Assembly: GCF_041260155.1 (NCBI RefSeq)
Contig: NC_091928.1
Coordinates: forward strand, 44,494,637-44,558,636
Direction: 5' to 3'
Length of the DNA: 64,000 nt
Origin: Ptychodera flava
Lineage: Eukaryota > Hemichordata > Enteropneusta > Ptychoderidae
Position 1 is the first letter of the stretch. Every line of letters starts with the position of its first letter. Made by a program: the position numbers and the translations under genes. Below, one piece after another: positions 11,795-21,303 of the stretch. The notes beneath the pieces were generated by a model, which was not told the DNA's origin, ran no database searches, and saw only the letters and a program-made list of their open reading frames with translations.

Positions 11795-12745
11795 ACGGCC
11801 GGTCTGATAGCGGGGTCCTGGCGATGCACACGGAGAGAACAAAAAGTATTCTTTTAACGTTTTTTCTTCACGACCGGTCGTGGGAATAAACATCGAGAGA
11901 AAATAAAGTATTTTTCGAAGTTTTTGCTTCAGGACCGGTCGTGGGGTCGTGGCGATGCATGTTGGGATAAAATAAAGTATTTTTCAAAGTTTTCCCTTCA
12001 GAACGGTCGTGGGGTCGTGACGATGCACATGGAGAGAAAATAAAGTATTTTTCGAAGTTCTTCCTTCATGGCCAGTCGTGGGGTCGTGACCATATACATG
12101 GAGAGAAAATAAAGTAGTTTTTCAAAGTTTTTACCTCACGACCGGTCGTGGGGTCGCGACCATGCACATGGAGGTAAAGTGAAGTATATTTTCGCAGTTT
12201 TTCCTTCAGGACGGTCGTGGGGTTGTGGCCATGGACACTGAGAGAAAATAAAGTATTTTTTCAATGTTTTTTCCTTCACGGCCGGTCGTGGGGGCGTGAC
12301 CATGCACATGGAGAGAAAATAAAGTATATTTTCAATGTTTTTCCCCCGTGAGCGGTCGTAGGGTTGTAGGGTTGCCGGGAGAAAAAATAACGTATTTTTC
12401 GAAGTTTTTCCTTCAGAACCAGTCGTGGGGTCGTGGCCATGGTCACTGAGAGAAAATAAAGTATTTTTTTTAAAGTCTTTCCTTGGAAACCGGTCGTGGG
12501 GTCGTGACGATGCACATGGAGAGACAATAAAGTATTTTTTGAAATTCTTCCTTCACGGCCGGTCGTGGGGTCGTGATCATATACATGGAGGGAAATAAAG
12601 TATATTTTCAAAGTTTTTCCCTCACGACCGGTCGTGGAGTCGTACCGATGCATGTCGGGAGAAAATAAAGTATATTTTCAAAGTTTTTCCTTCACGACCA
12701 GTCGTGGGGTCGTGGCCATGGACTTTGGGAGAAAATGAAATATAT
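11795..12745. repeat. Tandem array, about 69-bp unit, 13-14 copies, with 14-bp palindrome
   Basis: Each unit contains a GGTCGTGGGGTCGTG(G/A)C box, then GATGCACATGG, GAGAAAATAAAGTAT and TTTTTC.AAGTTTTTCCTTCA. At the unit junction the sequence CACGACCGGTCGTG forms a perfect 14-bp palindrome, for example at 11869-11882, 12137-12150 and 12623-12636. Other copies carry one or two mismatches. Repeat spacing is 65-71 bp. The minus-strand open frame at 12276-12653 is a by-product of the array. Confidence 0.85.
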
Positions 12746-12859
12746 TTTTGAGATATCAAATTTAGCAAATAAACCTCAGAAGGCAGCAACGGCGTTCCAT
12801 ACGTACTACCCCTATCAGAAACAGAAAAGTAGCACAGCGCAGTCGTCTTGACCTCGTTC

Positions 12860-12931
12860 TGTTTTCGGTGATGACGTCACTGTGGTGGGAGAAGGTATTT
12901 TCATCCATGACTCACGACGTACTGATACACC
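12860..12931 (+). promoter_or_regulatory. Probable promoter/5' leader of the C1-domain gene
   Basis: A perfect CRE (TGACGTCA, 12872-12879) lies 52 bp before the ATG chosen for exon 1 at 12932, in locally CpG-rich DNA. A CRE close to the start is typical of CREB/ATF-regulated promoters. The assignment as promoter is inferred from position. Confidence 0.45.
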
Positions 12932-13617
12932 ATGGCAAGGCTCGAGTCCACATGCTCCGAATCGAGCTGGTCCGAGGTCTCAGATTCCAGCATGGCCGAG
13001 TCTCCATCCACATCCGAAGTACTTGATCCTGTATATTTCCCAGGATTCAGAGAGAGCGATCGCAATCTGCAAACTTTTTAAACGACGAACCCGCCGACGA
13101 CGAAATGTATCTGGCGGCAGTGTTTCTTCGTTACCATCCACATCCCAAGTACTTGATCCTGTATATTTCCCAGGATTCAGAGAGAGCGATCGCAATCTGC
13201 CAAGTTTTAAACGACGAACCCGCCGACGACGAAATGTATCTGGCGACAGTGTTTCTTCGACATATAGCACCCGATCCAAATCCCCGAGGTATACGTTCAG
13301 TAGCAGTGAGTGTACTGGAATGTGTGGAGAGTGCCCAGCTCGTGGAAGGCTTCCAGCGTCAATGTGGACGTTAGAACAACCGAGAAAACTAAATTGGGTC
13401 CCATCAGCTTTTCCTCCCTTTTGGCTTGATTTTTCACCGTATCGTGGCTTAGTATCAACTGATGATACTGACTCAAGGTTGGCCTACTTTGAGTTAAGAT
13501 CCATAGAGAGTAGAATTATGCCAGTGATACAGTGGCTGTTCGAGCCCGGGAAAGGAGACGTAAAAAGTATATCTGTCGATGACGATTTCAAACGGAGTGT
13601 ATTTAACAAACTGCAAG
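12932..13617 (+). CDS. Exon 1 of a C1-domain signalling gene (N-terminal, Ser/Arg-rich)
   Basis: From ATG 12932 the frame encodes a Ser/Glu-rich N-terminus with the phrase PSTSEVLDPVYFPGF. It then meets TAA at 13079-13081, because a T run is five long (13075-13079). The following 130-bp tandem copy (from 13134) has four T's at the same place and stays open. It reads PSTSQVLDPVYFPGF, an RRTRRRR basic stretch, a Ser-rich segment, a Cys cluster CTGMCGEC and an acidic SISVDDDFKR tail. The exon ends at CAAG|GTAGGT (13617) in phase 1, matching the phase-1 acceptor at 34060. Without the extra T the frame would run from the ATG to the donor. Either this allele is broken or the homopolymer is a sequence error. 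I do not recognise the protein family. Confidence 0.55.
13005..13263 (+). repeat. 130-bp tandem duplication within exon 1
   Basis: CCATCCACATCC starts both copies (13004 and 13134). They agree almost throughout and differ by a single-base length change in a T run (T5 against T4). The ancestral unit is therefore 129 bp, or 43 codons, in frame. Confidence 0.9.
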
Positions 13618-14724
13618 GTAGGTGGCGGGCTTCATATTCGACAGCTATTATTGCTTTTGACCTTTAGTTTCTTGAGTAAAGCGAATCTCACGGGTCCTAC
13701 TAAGGGATGGACCATTAGATCTTGGGAGGGGGTGGTCACAATGAAATTGTGAAATTTTTTTTTTAACTATTGTAAATTTCTAAAATTTTTTTTTCCAATT
13801 GAGATTAGCTGTGCAAATTTTTTCAGAGAAAATTCTCAGATTTATAATTTTTTTTTAGTTTGTTGCTTTTTGAGGATAAAGAGGGCAAGCGGTCACGGGG
13901 GGGGGGGGGAGGTCAGGAGGGGGATATCCCCCTCCTGCCGTTGGAGCTTTTGAAAAATAGAGATTAAAATGGTGTTATTTGGTGGCACTTGGGGAGCATT
14001 TTTTTTCAGATTACACATCTTCCGGTCGATCCTTTGAAACATGGTCTTCTTGCTCCTCAGTAGCTTCCTATAGTTTTGAAAATTGACTATTTTGGTTTCC
14101 TGGCTTCCCTTTCTTCTGCGTGGTGAAATGCCTACATTCATCCCACCAAACATGCATATCTCATGATTTAAAATTGATTTTGACAAGCTGAGAAGCTGTT
14201 TGCAAAATATAGTGAAATTTGCATATTTGTGTTTTAGAGTAATTGTTGCCCTTTTTTGATCAAAACATCTATTTCTCTGTAGCAGCATGTCCAAATTGAT
14301 TGGATGTGTATAGATGTGAAATGTCAATATTTGTCTTTTTAGGGCAACTTATGCCATTCATGGTCAAAAAAGCTGTATTCTCTGAAAGGGCTTGTCCAAT
14401 TTCTGGTGGAAAAATTCTTCAGATAATTGTCATTCAGCATTTGCTACACACAAACGATTATTCATGCAGATTTATTCAGTATTTGCTATCGAGAAACTTT
14501 CAAAGTTCAACTCTTTTGTGTGTTTTTGTGTTGGGATTTGTTGGATAGATGGCATTCTACGCAGTGTATTGTTGAATGTTAAGAAATGTGTTGATGTTGT
14601 ATTTTGAGGCTGTTTTTTGAGAAAAAAGAATTGAAAATGCCTTTTTAAAAGCAAAATAATACATAATGACTTGATATGTTGTTTTATCATTATTGAGGTG
14701 TTTCTACTTGTTCACCCATTCTTC
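13618..14724. repeat. Start of intron 1: degenerate hairpin-element core sequence and a G run
   Basis: After the donor the DNA becomes T-rich. A G run sits at about 13899-13909. From about 13980 to 14560 there are old copies of the phrase family TTTTGGTCAAAAAA..TTCTCTGAAA.G.TTGTCC.ATT that recurs across the window. No exon is needed here because phases match between exon 1 and exon 2. Confidence 0.5.
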
Positions 14725-14727
14725 TAT

Positions 14728-15090
14728 CTATCTATCTATCTAGAAAATTTGTATAGCGCCTAAAATCCAAAGTTAGACAATGCTCAATGGCGCTTAGAGT
14801 TACAATCAAAATGCTCTCTGGAAGATGTAAGTCTTTAAGCGTCTTTTGAAAATGTTGACATTGGGAGAGGTTTTTAGGTCCAGGGGCAAAGAGTTCCAAA
14901 GGACAGGAGCTGCTACAGAGAAGGAGCGGCGACCATAGGTTGTTAGATACCATCTAGGTGTGTGCAGAAGGCATTTATCAGATGAACGAAGAACACGTGA
15001 TGAGGCACAAGGTGTCATTAAATTCTTGCATTCATCATTGCAATAAAATGCTGAGAAAAAAAATGAACCTGATGTGGCCTGCATCTGTTT
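14728..15090 (-). mobile_element. 3' end of an L2/CR1-like LINE (minus strand)
   Basis: On the minus strand the last part of a reverse transcriptase ORF is readable (15084 to 14806). It contains TYGRRSFSVAAPVLWNSLP and FKRRLKTYIF, a C-terminal block shared by many CR1/L2/Jockey-group LINEs. The 3' UTR that follows ends in GGCGCTATACAAATTTT and a (TAGA)n tail, read as (TCTA)n on the + strand at 14733-14751. GGCGCTATA-type 3' ends are characteristic of L2-like LINEs and of SINEs that use them. Everything 5' is missing. Confidence 0.75.
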
Positions 15091-15551
15091 ACCTTGATCT
15101 TAAAAGGCAAATATAACTTTCTATCTTGACAACTATACCATAGTTTCAATGTTTTACCTAGTGTACCTGCTTGGTTTGTACGCAGGAAACAAGTAGAAAA
15201 CAGGCTCTATAATTTTACAATTTTCAAGTGATCAGAATACAATAGTCCTGAAAAGATAAGATAATCACAACTTCCAGTATAAGGGATACAGTCACTCTAA
15301 ATGTATAAATTAAAATTAAAAATGTGCCTGGAGGATGTACTAAAAATACAGAAAGTTGCTTCCTGTCAGTAAAATCTAAAAAAAAATTCAAGATTTTAAA
15401 GAATTTTGCAGATTTTTTTATGCACTTGTCTTCTTATTTATTTTTTTTTGCAAACTAGTTTGAAGATTATTTTTTTCCTAACTTTCTGCTCTGAAATTTT
15501 TTTTTTCTGTTTTTGACCACCTCCCTCCCAAGATCTAATTATCTGTCCCTA

Positions 15552-16092
15552 ATTACTGCCCGTGACTGCCCGTAGCTGCCCGAGGACTGCATGAGAACTG
15601 CCCGAGGAGCAAGTAGGCCAAATTTCGCCAATTTTAACACTAAGCCAATAGCTTGAACTTATATTATGCCTGGCTAACCAAAAATATCATTGATTTGGTG
15701 TTTTTCTGTAGCGGTTTAGAACCCAAAAGACGCCGGGCTTTCTGGGGGCTTTCGACTAGAAAAACATCCACATCTTGATTGTGAGATCATACCATTCAGT
15801 GCAAGGGGTGGTAGGCTGTCAAGCTGTACGCACTCGGTGAGGTTATTGTAGCACCTCTCGGACTGAATGGTATGACCTCACTATCAAGCTGGCGACGTCC
15901 TTCAAGCCCAGTGTCTTCTAAGTTCCAAAACCGCTGGAGAAAACATCAGGTTAACGCCAAATCAATGATATTTTTGGTTGGCTGGGTATGATATAAACTG
16001 AACCTCTTGGCCTAGTGTTAAAATGGGCGAAATTCGGCCCACTTTTTCCTCGGGCAGTGCTCAGGCAGCTACAGGCAGTCACGGGCAGTTAT
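15552..16092. mobile_element. Fold-back element with long terminal inverted repeats
   Basis: The left end ACTGCCCGTGACTGCCCG pairs with CGGGCAGTCACGGGCAGT at the right end. Pairing continues through GGCCAAATTTCGCC.ATTTTAACACTA, AACCAAAAATATCATTGATTTGG and ATACCATTCAGT on the left with their complements on the right. Arms are about 250 bp around a centre near 15830. No coding content and no clear target duplication. Confidence 0.75.
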
Positions 16093-16319
16093 TAGTAGGA
16101 CCGTATCTTCACATTTTGCTTGATAGTTTTAGATTTACATACTTTACGCTTTGTCAATTTATTGTGACTTGTCTCGAAAATCTATTTCTGTGCACCCGGG
16201 ATATATAAGTTGAGTTCTCATTGCGGGTAATCTTTCGTACACAATTTAACAAAATATTTGGCTTCTGTGCTGTGCCGTACAACAGTGAAAAATGCCCTGC
16301 ACTATGTTTAATGCGGGTT

Positions 16320-16440
16320 TTAAAAAGAGCTGTGACGTCACGCATATTATAACAAAAATGGCGGCACGAAAAAGGGTGTATGTTTATAAGTCAATCGTTC
16401 ATTTTCTTCGATAAACAACACAAGTTTGTAGATGGTTTAC
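16320..16440 (+). promoter_or_regulatory. CRE and YY1-type motif cluster
   Basis: A perfect CRE (TGACGTCA, 16333-16340) is followed by AAAATGGCGGC (YY1-like, with an ATG). The reading frame from that ATG is only 18 codons. This may be a small promoter, but no gene could be attached. Confidence 0.25.
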
Positions 16441-17897
16441 CCCTTCTACAATTTGATATATGGTGGAAAATAGAACGTTAGTTTTTTGTTGTCGAGGACA
16501 TTCTTGGGCACGAACAGCTTGTTAGTAGGTTCAGGGATCACTTTGGGGGGCGATAACGCGATATTTACGCTCAAAAATCAGAAAAATCGCAATCAGAAAA
16601 TCAATTGGGCAAAAAAGTCGCGCCGATAATTCAAATGGCGCGTACGTGATACCTTTACGCGATCTAAATTCATCGGTAACATTTGGCCGGTTTTCAGTAC
16701 AGAACCACTCATTGTGTCGCCGTAGAGAGCGCTATAATTACGCTAGAAAAAAGCTGTTGCAGAGTTACCCGTTTCAACAGCGTTTGTGATTGGTTGCCAA
16801 CAGGAAGTTTTGCGTTCATTGACAAATCATTGGAGTCGATACAGCAAGTGTTCATTGCTGATGTACAGTGTGTTGTCGTAGCTCAAAATGGCACTTTCGA
16901 AGGAATATTTGTGTCCAGTACGAGTGGTAGTGCGAAGAAAAAACGAAAATGCACTATTCTGGACTACTGTACTTCCGTTACTCCCGCACTGGAACGTATG
17001 GATTCGACCGCCTCCGATTACAACTACACTCAAAATGACAGTTTTCGGACAGGGTAGTGAATTTCGCCAAAAGCCGTTTCATAAATGACGAGCACAACGA
17101 AATCTTATCCATACCCTTTGAAACTTTGTGTTTATCCTCAAACTGTTAACACCGAGAGAAGTGGCATTTAGGGGGGTCAAAGTTGCCAATTTTTGCCCAA
17201 TGTTGAGCGCGTGTATCGGACTACTATCGCAGTAATCGGACGTCGTATTTTGAATGTGATAAGGGGCTAAATATTGATATTTTGAAACTTCGAACCCCGA
17301 TTTTCAATTTCGATGTGTTTAGAAAACTATGTGGAAATATTTCGTGATAATTAGTTACGTTTAATCCATGGACGACGCAACTATATTTCAACGTGTATAG
17401 CGCTTCTAGATATCGGACACGGGCTGTCCCTGTGTGTTGCGTTCTACACCTCGTATTGTACGGTGTGGCTAACTTCACCAAGTTTGTAGCGCCTGAAATA
17501 GCTTTTACCCCCAAAAAAATCCAAAACGGGATGGTAGCGTCACCTGACTTAATATGCTGTAGCATGACTTGTAAAACGCTATCAAAACGGAGCGAAGGGC
17601 GTATAACGAACAGCATGTCATCAAATGTCTGAAAACTGAGGTCGTCCGAAAACTGTCTCACTGAGTGTATTGTTATGCAAATTAACCAATATGCAGAAAA
17701 TCAGGGAAAGTTAGGTCCGGTTCCCACAGACTTTGAAATTCTCCCACTGTTTTTTTTCATGTGCGATTTTATCTCATGCCGTTCTTGAGCCAGGGTAATC
17801 CCTGAGGTTATGTGTTAACAAAAAGCACAAAGGTTATCATCTTTCAACATGGCATGGCGCTAAATGACCCGTGAACGGATATCGGGTGTGACATCTT
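16441..17897. other. Unassigned intronic sequence
   Basis: Open frames of 124 codons (+, 16683-17057) and 145 codons (-, 17224-17661) exist, but neither shows a domain, good splice sites or a credible start. I see no supported gene. Confidence 0.35.
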
Positions 17898-18335
17898 GAG
17901 CACAGGGGGCGCGATCTCCAATGATGATGAATTATGTTTAAAAATGAAGAAAAATACAAATATTTTTGGACTCAGTAAATTTGTTGTTGTTGTTGTTGTT
18001 GAATGAGGCCGTGCCAACTAGTTCAGTACAGGCTCTGCTATTGGGTCAATTTGAAATTCGCCCACGAGGACTTATCTAACGCGGGTTCTTTTAAATCTTG
18101 AATGTAAGAGACCACACGATGGGCTGTAAAACCTGCTGATTTGTTGACTTTTCATTGGTAAGAGGTAAAAAATGTTTGAGTATGATTGAGAAGGACTAAC
18201 GTGCTTTGACCGTACGTTGATAATAACAACAACAACAACAACAAATTTACTGAGTCCAAAAATATTTTTATTTTTCTTCATTTTTAAACATAATTCATCA
18301 TCATTGGAGATCGCGCCCCCTGTGTCTCGAGCTTG
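17898..18335. repeat. Inverted repeat, arms about 105-115 bp
   Basis: The left arm (17898-18001) carries GGGGGCGCGATCTCCAATGA, TATGTTTAAAAATGAAG, GGACTCAGTAAATTTG and (TTG)n. It is repeated reverse-complemented at 18222-18335, ending in the same GCGCCCCCTGTG block. The spacer is about 220 bp. The (GTT)n and (AAC)n tracts sit at the inner ends of the arms. It looks like a MITE-like palindrome or two opposed copies of one short element. Confidence 0.8.
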
Positions 18336-19095
18336 CTCCCATGTTTTTACTTGTGAGACTGGTATTTGATATCCTTGACACTGTTCATAAAACATTTGCT
18401 TGACATTGTTACTAATTTTGCAGCAGTGTAGAGTTTCAAATGCACCATATATTGTTCTGTTTGTCATCATCCAACATGTTTGATCATTTTCAGTGCATTT
18501 TTCCCAAACTGAAGTGAACGCGCACAATCGGATCGACCCGGGTGTCGTTTTGGAACACTATCTGGAACACCTATTCCAGGCGACATAGTGCGTATAAAAT
18601 TGGCGTGACATAATTCCGATAAATTTCGTCTATTTCTGTCATTGTCGTGAAACATGTGTAATAAAAACATTCAAAATTATTATGCTTAGTGGGGGTAAAT
18701 AGCTTATTAATGGCAAAATTGTGTGATCCTATGACAGCTACAAGTAAAGCAGCAAGTCCTGTGATAGTTGTTTGATTCTACAGGGTATCATTTTACAGTT
18801 TGACTTTCAGTACAGCAAAAGCAGTGTTATTTTAAATTTTTTAATATTGATTGACCTGTCATCATTTGATTAGCAGAAAATTGATAATTTTACCAATACT
18901 TCATGCTCTTAAAAAGCAGCAAACTTTAAATGGTAAATATCAATTCCAAAATTCTACTATCTAGGTGATATTTGTGTATATCATATTTTTAATGTAATAT
19001 TTGGCACATCTTACACTTAGGGAACAAGAAGTACAATTTTAGTTCTCGTTTATTTGTACTAGCTTGTGAAGACATTGGACAAGGAGAGCAAAGGA
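18336..19095. other. Unassigned intronic sequence
   Basis: No recognisable gene. Generic AT-rich DNA. Confidence 0.35.
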
Positions 19096-19097
19096 CT

Positions 19098-20640
19098 TTT
19101 TAGCTCACGTGTGTAAACACGTTGGCTAATGTCATAGCGATGTCTGTCTGTCTGTCCGTGTGTGTGTGTGTGTGTGTGTTAGTGTGTGTGTGTGTGTGTG
19201 TGTGTGTCTGTCTGTCTGTTTACACGATAACTCAAAAACGCCTGAACGGATTCAAGTCAGATTTGGTATACAGGTACCATATGCTACTTGCAAGAACTGA
19301 TTAGATTTTGGTTAGTGTGGCTTGCATATTAATGAAGTTATGCAATATCATTTTTTCCATACAATGGTTTCCCTATGGAGACGGTAATGACAGTGTAGAC
19401 ATATATCAAGAAATACTGCACAAAATTTCATGAAACTTTTCACAGATGACAATCTAAGAACATTATGATGATACTGTGAGTGTCATGTCAATTATCTTCT
19501 CATTTGCATATTTAATGAACTTTTGTTATTAGTGAGATAACTCTGAAATTCCTGCACCAAACTTGATTATACTTGCAACAAATATTGATCTGATACATAT
19601 CTAATTACACTTAGAAGCATTAGGCAGTGTCAAGTTAATAAATAGCTCATTTGCATATTTTATGAAGGTTTGTAATTAGTCATATAACTCCGATATAACT
19701 TCACCAAATGTGATGATATCTGCTGCAGATACTGATCCGACTGATATCTAACTGTAGTGTAAAGCATTTAGTAGTGTGAAATTAATTAAGGGTTCATTTG
19801 CATATTTAATGAACTTTGTAATTAGGTATATAACTCTCAAATTACGGCAATCAAGTCAGTGAAATCTTGTACAGATATTGATCTGATAAATATCTAATTG
19901 TACTGACAAGCGTTTGGCCGTGTCACGTTAGCAAATAGCTCATTTGCATATTTTATGAAGTTTTGTAATTAGTCATATAACTCCGAAATAACTGGACCAA
20001 ATGTGATGAAATCTGCTGCAGATACTGATCCGATTGATATCTAACTGTAGTGTAAAGCATTTAGTAGTGTGAAATTAATTAAGGGTTCGTAATTAGGTAT
20101 ATAACTCTCAAATTACGGCAATCAAGTCAGTGAAATCTTGTACAGATATTGATCTGATAAATATCTAATTGTACTGACAAGCGTTTGGCCGTGTCACGTT
20201 AGCAAATAGCTCATTTGCATATTTTATGAAGTTTTGTAATTAGTCATATAACTCCGAAATAACTGGACCAAATGTGATGAAATCTGCTGCAGATACTGAT
20301 CCGACAGATAGCTATTTGTGGTGTAAAGCATTTAGCTGTGTGGAGTTAAGTAAGGGTTCATTTGCATATTTAATGAACTTTGTAATTAGTGATATTACTC
20401 CAAAATTACAGCATTATATTTGATGAAACTTACTACAGATATTGTTCTGATAAATATTTAATTGTACTGAGAAGCATTTGGCGTGTCAAGTTAATAATTA
20501 GCTCATTTACATATTAAATAAAGTTTTGTAATTAGTGATTTAACTCTGAAAGTACTGTGCGAAAGTTGCTGAAACCTGCTCCATATAATGATATAACAGA
20601 TAACTGATTGTTCTTATTACACGCCTCACACGGGTGTCGA
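19098..20640. mobile_element. Hairpin-started element with TG/TCTG microsatellite and about 147-bp tandem core
   Basis: It begins with TTTTTAGCTCACGTGT, which can pair with AACACGTTGGCT just downstream. A (TCTG)n/(TG)n tract follows at 19140-19220. Next come repeats in which CATTTGCATAT recurs at 19501, 19648, 19795, 19941, 20212 and 20360, a spacing of about 147 bp. The jump 19941-20212 reflects a duplication of 271 bp (19818 onwards repeated at 20089 onwards) that lost about 22 bp. No protein is encoded. Architecture matches the other TTTTTAGCT elements in the window. Confidence 0.65.
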
Positions 20641-21303
20641 TTATATTGGTATGAATTGGGTTTATTGAGAGGAATATTGAAAAACATAATACAATAAATC
20701 CTCGTCAGAGATAGCTACTCTGGCAGTAGACCGTATACACATCTAGTCTTATCAGAAGTCTGTCTTCCGGGTCGTTTGCTCAATTGAACTGCTCTGAGAA
20801 TATACAATGTCTGTCTTTGTACTTGTGTTTTGGTTAGTGATTATCCTGAGGTCTGCAAATGTTGCATAACATCTCCTTGCTCGTTGAGACAGGTCAAAGG
20901 TGTCTGATAAATGTCAATACATGTCGAGTCACCAGCAGTCAATTTCAATGCTTGATAAATAAGTTTGTAATTTTGTCAAACTCAAAGTCATTCCTTCCAT
21001 TCAAGGGTCACATTAGTATGTCAAGTTGTTCTGTAAGTATGCTAAAATTTTCTAGTCTGTTTACTGACTATTAATGAACCTGTTGTGAAACACGTGAGCA
21101 TATTCAGTTCATATCTGGTTTATGAAAAAAATAGTTTTCTGTACAAATCAGATCTGTCCTTTAGCAACGCTGGATGAATCCTGATGGAGGTGTCTAAGAG
21201 TTATGTGAAAATGTTACTGTTAAGTTGGCTGTGGTAAAATCTTGATTCAAAACAAAAAAGTTTATTCAGAGTACAAGGGAAAAGATTTCTCTATCATAGG
21301 ATT
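20641..21303. other. Unassigned intronic sequence, including left copy of a flanking direct repeat
   Basis: No gene. The segment at about 21168-21275 (GGCTGTGGTAAAATCTTG core) is repeated in the same orientation at about 23828-23935, on the other side of the composite hairpin element. Confidence 0.5.

Noticed and set aside
12276..12653. 125-codon minus-strand open frame
   Set aside because: Lies within the 69-bp tandem array and has the periodicity of the DNA repeat.
13105..13374. 89-codon alternative frame through the exon-1 duplication
   Set aside because: The frame ending at 13617 leads into a consensus donor with matching downstream phase. This one stops at 13374 without a donor.
16683..17661. 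Open frames of 124 (+) and 145 (-) codons
   Set aside because: No recognised domain, no splice sites consistent with the surrounding gene, and ordinary composition.
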